Part shown: in pieces, positions 6,258 through 11,086 of the stretch
Position numbering within the stretch: position 1 is the stretch's first letter
Layout: each line of letters opens with the position of its first letter
From: Verrucomicrobiota bacterium
GTDB lineage: Bacteria > Verrucomicrobiota > Verrucomicrobiia > Chthoniobacterales > UBA10450
Direction of reading: 5' to 3'
DNA: 11,086 nt
NCBI GenBank assembly: GCA_003219355.1
Contig: QHOQ01000100.1
Span: 1-11,086 of the forward strand
Position numbers and translations under genes: made by a program
The notes under the pieces: generated by a model
Seen by the model: only the letters and a program-made list of their open reading frames with translations
The model's database searches: none
What the model was told of the DNA's origin: nothing

Positions 6258-8035
6258 GGCGATGACGTAATCGATTTCTGCGCCGGAAAAATTCTTGCTA
6301 CAAGCGCCTCGAAACGTGGATCACCGCGCAACGGATCAAGGAACGGATCAACCTTGATGAAGGCAATGCTGTATCCGTCGCGATCCTCGTAGGTCTTTTC
6401 GAGGAAATCAATGGCTTGGTTGTTGTCTCCAAGACCAATGTGAATCATCGCGAAAAGGTATGGTGAGACATAGTGTTGCTTCGACGATTCGTGCAGTTGC
6501 TGAAGAATCTGCCGCGCCTCATTCTTCTTGCCGATTTTTGCGTAAAGATGACCGAGCAACGCCTGCGGCACAGGATCATCATTTAACCCTATTGCTTTCT
6601 GGTATTCGGCAATGGCGTTCTCAGTGAGGTCCTTCATTTCCAGCGCTTCACCCAGATTGTAATGGGCGTAATAGAAGCTTGGGTCCATCTCGAGGGTTTT
6701 CCGGAGTTGCTCGATCGCTTCGTCATATCGCCGTGCGCTGGTTAGGACAGTTCCAACATCTGCGTTGATGATTACAGACAAGGGATCGAGTTCCAGCGCC
6801 CGCTTCAGCTGTGTTATGGCGTCGTCGAACTGGCCAAGAGGAGCCAGCCCGCTTTCGCCATACCAGTGATGTGCAGTCGCGTAGTTGGGGCTCAACTCAA
6901 TGGCACGCCGGAATTCCCGGTTCGCCCCGGCGATATTGAAATCGTAGGCAAAAAGCGCTTGCGCAAGCGAAGCATGCGCTTCGCCTAGCGAGTTGTCCAA
7001 TTCGAGGGCTTTCTCGGCAGCAGCTTTGGCTTGCGGCAAACTATCCTTGGGACTAGCCGCCCCGAAACCAGAGAGCAAGACGCAGGCGTCCGCCAGCCCG
7101 GCATAGGCAAGAGCGTAGCTCGGATCTTTCGCCACCGCTTGATTGAAGTAGTCGATCGCTTTGCGTAGATCTACGCCCGTTCGCTTGTTCCAAAAAAATC
7201 TGCCTTTCAAATACAGCTCGTAGGCCTCAGGATTTGCTGTCGGTTTTTTCGACATCATCCGTTCTTCCGAACCGGTGAGCTTCGCTTGCAACGTATCGGC
7301 GATCGTTTTGGCAATATCGCTCTCCAGCGCGAAAATGTCGGTGAGCTTACGATCGTAAGTCTCGGCCCAGAGATGCGCATCGGTGGTTGCATTGATTAAT
7401 TGCACTGTCACGCGCACCTGATCGGCGGCTTTTTGAACGCTGCCCTCGAGAATATTTACAACGTCGAGTTGCTTTGCGATTTCGCGCAAGTTATCCGGGG
7501 CGCTTTTGTATTTCTGGGTGGAAGTACGCGAGATCACCTTGAGATCGGCGATCTTCGCTAGTCGGGCCAAGATTTCGTCTTGAATCCCTTCCGCAAAGTA
7601 GGCGTTGTCCGGATCGCGGCTAAGATTGTCAAATGGCAGTACGGCAATCGATTTCCCCGAAAGCTCTGTTCCTACACTTGATTTCGAAGTTGTATAACGC
7701 CCGAGGAAAAAAATACCCACGGAGATCGCGCCCGCGATAATCACGACATAAATCCAAGCGCGATGTGGCGAGCGCAGAGCCGACGCGGCATCGGCCACCT
7801 CAGTTCGCTTCAAACCCTCCGGCGTAAGCTCAAAGGCCCATGCGATGATTAACGCGATCGGGAAGCCAACGATAATTACGAGAACAATCAGCCGCACCGC
7901 CCAATTTGGAATTTCAAAAAATGGAAAAACCTGAGTCGCAATTTGAATGAGCAACCAGGCGACAACGGCGTAGGCGACGGCAACTTTGTAAACATTGCGT
8001 CGCTTTGATTCGGCGAAAAAATTTCTCAGATTCAT
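6254..8035 (-). CDS. P1: membrane-anchored TolB-like / TPR protein, first gene of the paralog cluster
   Basis: This 593-residue protein starts at the ATG at 8035 (MNLRNFFAESKRRNVYKVAV), chosen because all three paralogs begin at this point. The frame continues upstream to a GTG at 8137, but those 34 residues match nothing in the family and would run into the uvrB upstream region. Membrane helices lie at about 15-38, 45-69 and 93-112. The TolB-like domain (about 128-253) starts KSIAVLPFDNLSRDPDNAYF. TPR repeats cover about 268-545; clear units include the stretches ending ALELDNSL, AIELSPNY, ALELDPLS and LEMDPSFY. The tail is DPFLDPLRGDPRFEALVARI. The three-helix topology puts the TolB/TPR part outside the cytoplasm. 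No Shine-Dalgarno is visible. The role is unknown; a TPR docking scaffold in the periplasm is an inference. Confidence 0.87.
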   Translation of the reverse strand: MNLRNFFAESKRRNVYKVAVAYAVVAWLLIQIATQVFPFFEIPNWAVRLIVLVIIVGFPIALIIAWAFELTPEGLKRTEVADAASALRSPHRAWIYVVIIAGAISVGIFFLGRYTTSKSSVGTELSGKSIAVLPFDNLSRDPDNAYFAEGIQDEILARLAKIADLKVISRTSTQKYKSAPDNLREIAKQLDVVNILEGSVQKAADQVRVTVQLINATTDAHLWAETYDRKLTDIFALESDIAKTIADTLQAKLTGSEERMMSKKPTANPEAYELYLKGRFFWNKRTGVDLRKAIDYFNQAVAKDPSYALAYAGLADACVLLSGFGAASPKDSLPQAKAAAEKALELDNSLGEAHASLAQALFAYDFNIAGANREFRRAIELSPNYATAHHWYGESGLAPLGQFDDAITQLKRALELDPLSVIINADVGTVLTSARRYDEAIEQLRKTLEMDPSFYYAHYNLGEALEMKDLTENAIAEYQKAIGLNDDPVPQALLGHLYAKIGKKNEARQILQQLHESSKQHYVSPYLFAMIHIGLGDNNQAIDFLEKTYEDRDGYSIAFIKVDPFLDPLRGDPRFEALVARIFPAQKSITSSP

Positions 8036-8159
8036 GGCCAGATTTATACGCAAACGTCGCAGATTGGGGACATTACTACAGAAGAAGAAATGACCGCGAG
8101 GCCGAACTGGCATCCCGGTCCACGCTTTCGAGTTCACTATGTCGATGTTAGAGTGATAG
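8036..8159. promoter_or_regulatory. Divergent intergenic region between P1 and uvrB
   Basis: These 124 bases must carry promoters for both directions. On the minus strand, TATAAA (8043-8048 region) ends about seven bases before the P1 ATG, which would give a nearly leaderless transcript, but no good -35 partner is seen. On the plus side an inverted repeat TCACT-N13-AGTGA (8134-8138 / 8152-8156) sits directly before the uvrB ATG. It could be an operator or chance. No LexA-type palindrome was recognised. Confidence 0.35.
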
Positions 8160-10400
8160 ATGCCGTTTCAGCTCGAATCGAACTACCAACCGCGTGGCGA
8201 CCAGGGGCAAGCAATCGCCAAGCTGATCAAGTCGGTCGAAGCGGGCAACCGGCATCAGACACTGCTCGGTGTCACCGGCTCAGGCAAAACTTTCACGATC
8301 GCGAACGTGATCCGGGAACTGGATCGTCCCACGCTTGTCATCTCGCACAATAAAACGCTCGCTGCGCAACTTTACTCCGAATTCAAACAGTTCTTCCCGC
8401 GGAACGCCGTCGAATATTTCGTCAGCTACTTTGATTACTATCAGCCGGAAGCTTACATCCCGCGTTCCGACACCTACATCGAGAAGGATTCTTCGATTAA
8501 CGAAGAGATTGAGCGCTTACGATTGTCCGCAACGAGCGCGTTGCTCTCACGCCGTGACACCATCGTCGTCGCGAGCGTTTCCTGCATCTATGGCGTCACC
8601 TCGCCTGAAGATTACGAGCGCATGCTCCTGACGGTGAAACGCGGACAGAAAATCAGCCGCGAAGCCGTCCTCGGGCGTTTGATCGACATGCTCTACGAAC
8701 GCAATGACATGAATTTTTCGCGTGGAAAATTTCGCGTCCGCGGCGATGTCGTCGAGGTTTATCCGGCCACCGCGGATGAAGAAGCAATTCGGCTCGAATT
8801 TTTCGGTGACGAAATAGACGCGATCACGCGGTTCGACCCCCTGACCGGGCATGCGCACGAGTCGCTAAGCATGATCACGTTTTATCCGGCGAAACAATTC
8901 GTCACCCCGGCCGATAAGTTAAATCGCGCACTTCGTTCCATTCGCGAAGAGCTCGAAGGGCGTATTGTCGATCTTGAAGCCCAGGGAAAACTTCTTGAAG
9001 CGCAGCGGCTGAAAATGCGCACGGAGTACGATCTCGAAATGTTACAGGAGATGGGATTCTGCAACGGGATCGAAAATTATTCGCGTCATTTGTCCGGACG
9101 GCCGCCTGGGTCAAAGCCGTACACAATCATCGATTTTTTCCCGAAAGATTTTCTCGTGGTTGTCGATGAATCGCACGCCACCATTCCGCAGATCGGTGGG
9201 ATGTACGAAGGGGATCGGTCCCGCAAGACCGTGCTAGTCGATTACGGTTTTCGTTTGCCCAGCGCACTCGACAATCGGCCGCTCAATTTTCCGGAGTTCA
9301 TGAAGATGACGAACCAAATTGTCTACGTGAGCGCCACGCCGGCCGAGTTTGAGATCCAAAACAGTGTGGTCGGCAACAAAGGTTATGTACCGCACAAGCG
9401 CGCACGAATTGGGGAAGAGGAATTAGTGCCGTTTATTTTGCCGGGGAAAAATGGAGGGACGACCACAGGGTCGTCCCATTCTTCATCGGACGCGACGGAG
9501 CGCATCCCTCCAATTTCCCGAACCGATGAGCCACCAGAAAAGTTCGATGTGCACACGCCCGGCGCGCCTCTCGTAATTGAACAAATCATCCGTCCTACTG
9601 GACTTCTCGATCCAAAAATCACACTCAAGCCGTTGAAAAACCAGATCGACGACACGATTGAGCTTTGCCGGCAACGCGTGGAAAAGAACGAACGCGTTCT
9701 CGTAACAACGTTGACAAAGCGCACCGCCGAAGATCTCGCCGATTATCTGCGCGATGTCGGGTTAAAAGTGCGCTATTTGCACAGCGACATCGACACGATT
9801 GAACGCGTCGAAATTTTGCGCGGACTGCGCGCGGCCGACTTCGACATCCTCGTCGGTATCAATTTGCTCCGCGAGGGTCTCGATCTTCCCGAAGTTTCGC
9901 TCGTCTGCATTCTCGATGCCGACAAGGAAGGCTTCTTGCGCAGCCAGACTTCGCTCATCCAGACCGCCGGCCGCGCCGCGCGTCATATAAACGGCGAAGT
10001 CGTGCTCTTCGCCGATACGGTCACGCAAAGCATGCAAGCGCTGATGTCGATCTCAGACTACCGCCGGACCAAACAAATGGAATACAACGAAAAGCACGGC
10101 ATCACGCCACAGACTGTCCGGCGCGCTGTGCAAGAGAGTTTGCACACCATTCTGCGTGGACGCGAGATTGCCGCTTCGGTTATTCAGGAAGCCGGTGGCG
10201 ATTTCAATGTTACCGAGCTGTTGCGTGAGCTCGAAGATGAGATGCAGCGCGCCTCTGCGAACCTCGAATTCGAGCGCGCCGCACTTTTGCGCGACCAGAT
10301 CATGGAAGTGAAAGACGGCGCTGGAATCTCGAAGATTGAACCGAAACGACGACGGGTGAAGTACACGCGCAACGCCGGCCGCCGACGCTCCCGAGTCTGA
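8160..10400 (+). CDS. uvrB: Excinuclease ABC subunit B with an inserted segment
   Basis: UvrB is the damage-verifying helicase-like ATPase of nucleotide excision repair, receiving DNA from UvrA and recruiting UvrC. All hallmarks are present: Walker A GVTGSGKT (37-44), the beta-hairpin region YFDYYQPEAYIPRSDTYIEK (90-109), Walker B DESH (336-339), motif III SATP (391-394), RPTGLLDP (478-485), motif V GINLLREGLDLPEVSL (566-581), motif VI QTAGRAAR (601-608) and a C-terminal UVR domain (about 684-719) that binds UvrC. At 746 residues it is about 70 longer than the E. coli protein. Nearly all the excess (about 66 residues) lies between 395 and 477. Part of that insert is a palindromic DNA element translated in frame. 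The reading frame is intact and every catalytic motif is kept, so the protein is expected to work. The start ATG fits the family N-terminus (MPFQLESNYQPRGDQ); its ribosome site is weak. holA follows after 14 bases. Confidence 0.96.
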   Translation: MPFQLESNYQPRGDQGQAIAKLIKSVEAGNRHQTLLGVTGSGKTFTIANVIRELDRPTLVISHNKTLAAQLYSEFKQFFPRNAVEYFVSYFDYYQPEAYIPRSDTYIEKDSSINEEIERLRLSATSALLSRRDTIVVASVSCIYGVTSPEDYERMLLTVKRGQKISREAVLGRLIDMLYERNDMNFSRGKFRVRGDVVEVYPATADEEAIRLEFFGDEIDAITRFDPLTGHAHESLSMITFYPAKQFVTPADKLNRALRSIREELEGRIVDLEAQGKLLEAQRLKMRTEYDLEMLQEMGFCNGIENYSRHLSGRPPGSKPYTIIDFFPKDFLVVVDESHATIPQIGGMYEGDRSRKTVLVDYGFRLPSALDNRPLNFPEFMKMTNQIVYVSATPAEFEIQNSVVGNKGYVPHKRARIGEEELVPFILPGKNGGTTTGSSHSSSDATERIPPISRTDEPPEKFDVHTPGAPLVIEQIIRPTGLLDPKITLKPLKNQIDDTIELCRQRVEKNERVLVTTLTKRTAEDLADYLRDVGLKVRYLHSDIDTIERVEILRGLRAADFDILVGINLLREGLDLPEVSLVCILDADKEGFLRSQTSLIQTAGRAARHINGEVVLFADTVTQSMQALMSISDYRRTKQMEYNEKHGITPQTVRRAVQESLHTILRGREIAASVIQEAGGDFNVTELLRELEDEMQRASANLEFERAALLRDQIMEVKDGAGISKIEPKRRRVKYTRNAGRRRSRV
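9452..9512 (+). repeat. Palindromic element inserted in frame inside uvrB
   Basis: This is a 61-base imperfect palindrome with two 25-base arms and an 11-base centre. The arm ends match perfectly: TGGAGGGA (9452-9459) with TCCCTCCA (9505-9512), and next to the centre GTCC/GGAC. Within the left arm a perfect 9-bp hairpin stands alone: GGGACGACC (9456-9464), loop ACAG, GGTCGTCCC (9469-9477). Similarity of the arms continues weakly outward to about 9442 and 9520 (CGGGGAAA against TTTCCCG). It encodes about residues 431-451 of UvrB, a low-complexity Gly/Thr/Ser run. The architecture is that of dispersed REP/MITE-like palindromes. Only one copy lies in this window, so dispersal is inferred. Confidence 0.65.
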
Positions 10401-10414
10401 CTGTTTCGCGTACC

Positions 10415-11086
10415 ATGCCGAAAGCGAAAACAAGAGCGTCAGCCGCCACGATCCACGCCGTGGTTGGCTCTGATGAAGCGGAGGTAAAACGCGTTGCGGC
10501 TGAACTGGCCGAGAAAATAAGTCCACCGGAGGCGGGCGATTTCGGATTGGAAATCATCGATGGCGTAGCCGAAAATGCCGATCAAGCTGCGGCGCGCATA
10601 AGATCAACAATCGACGCGCTGCAAACGTTGCCTTTCTTTGGCAGCTCAAAAGTCGTCTGGTTGAAGAGCGCGAATTTCCTCGGCGACACCCAGATCAGCC
10701 GCGCCGCGAGCGTTCAGTCGGCGCTGGAGGAATTATCAGACTTGATCGAGAACGGCCTCGGGTCTGACGTTACCTTCTTGATCAGCGCCACTGAAGTGGA
10801 TAAGCGCCGCTCGTTTTACAGATCGCTGGTCAAACGGGCGGAGTTGCAGGTTTTCGATCGGCTTGATTCCAGCCGGAGCGGATGGGAAGAAGAAGCGACC
10901 GAAATCGTCCGAGGGCGAGCGAAAAAACGCAAACTTCAATTCGACGAGGATGCGCTGGATCTGTTCGTCTTGCTGACGGGTGGCGACACCCGCCAGATCG
11001 AGAACGAATTGGATAAGATCGACATCTTCCTCGACGGCGAGCGTCGGGTAAAAGTCGATCAAGTTCGGGAGCTCGTCCCTCTTTCA
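10415..11086 (+). CDS. holA: DNA polymerase III subunit delta, 5' part (runs off the window)
   Basis: An open frame from ATG at 10415 continues in frame to the last base, giving 224 residues of a protein usually near 340. HolA is the delta subunit of the clamp loader, which opens the sliding clamp during replication. Evidence is the family pattern: AVVGSDEAEVKR near the N-terminus (15-26), the LQTLPFFGSSKVVWLKSA stretch (69-86), VTFLISATEVDKRRSFYR (119-136) and LTGGDTRQIENELDKI (187-202), the last being the most characteristic delta motif. The usual KEDVRELVP-like segment appears as VDQVRELVPLS at the very end. A basic leader (MPKAKTRASAAT) precedes the domain. No Shine-Dalgarno is seen. The 14-base gap after uvrB suggests a shared transcript. 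Confidence 0.9.
   Translation, partial: MPKAKTRASAATIHAVVGSDEAEVKRVAAELAEKISPPEAGDFGLEIIDGVAENADQAAARIRSTIDALQTLPFFGSSKVVWLKSANFLGDTQISRAASVQSALEELSDLIENGLGSDVTFLISATEVDKRRSFYRSLVKRAELQVFDRLDSSRSGWEEEATEIVRGRAKKRKLQFDEDALDLFVLLTGGDTRQIENELDKIDIFLDGERRVKVDQVRELVPLS

Noticed and set aside
8036..8137. Upstream extension of P1 to a GTG at 8137 (34 extra residues)
   Set aside because: The two paralogs begin exactly at the signature encoded from 8035. The extra residues match nothing in the family and would occupy the divergent control region before uvrB.
9400..9560. Intein or frameshift in uvrB
   Set aside because: The insert is far too short for an intein, has no splicing motifs, and the frame is continuous with conserved UvrB on both sides.
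10736..11062. 108-codon minus-strand open frame
   Set aside because: It is antisense to holA, whose plus-strand product has clear delta-subunit motifs.

Overview
This 11,086-base window looks like chromosomal DNA from a soil-type Verrucomicrobiota bacterium, probably near Chthoniobacterales. That placement is an inference from protein style: a fused NnrE-NnrD enzyme, several membrane-anchored TolB-like/TPR proteins with the same N-terminal signature, and an unusual UvrB. It was not confirmed by any search. Coding density is very high. No tRNA, rRNA, CRISPR array, transposase or phage gene was seen.

Left part (1-2567, + strand): the 3' end of an unidentified upstream gene runs by a four-base overlap into a TTG-started fused NAD(P)H-hydrate epimerase/dehydratase (nnrE-nnrD). 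Nine bases later comes an M50-type intramembrane zinc metalloprotease with both active-site motifs intact. The protease stop codon directly abuts the stop codon of the first minus-strand gene, with no base between them.

Middle part (2568-8035, - strand): three paralogous genes of one family stand in tandem. Read in transcription order they are P1 (8035 to 6254), P2 (6257 to 4497, start overlapping the P1 stop as ATGA) and P3 (4232 to 2568, after a 264-base gap). Each encodes an N-terminal membrane anchor, a TolB-like domain of about 125 residues and a long TPR array. P1 and P2 have three membrane segments and P3 has two, so the sensor/TPR part of P3 is predicted on the opposite side of the membrane. 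P2 is a mosaic: its anchor matches P1 (about 81% identity by hand count) and its TolB/TPR part matches P3 (about 68% in TolB, against 44% with P1). The family function is unknown. A plausible role is a membrane-tethered protein-interaction scaffold.

Right part (8160-11086, + strand): uvrB, divergent from P1 across 124 bases, is followed 14 bases later by the start of holA (DNA polymerase III delta subunit), which is cut off by the window end. UvrB is complete but carries about 66 extra residues between helicase motif III and the conserved RPTGLLDP segment. Inside that insert the DNA is a 61-base imperfect palindrome with a perfect 9-bp inner hairpin, translated in frame. It looks like a dispersed palindromic element that settled inside a core DNA-repair gene. 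This and the mosaic, topologically split paralog cluster are the main points of interest.
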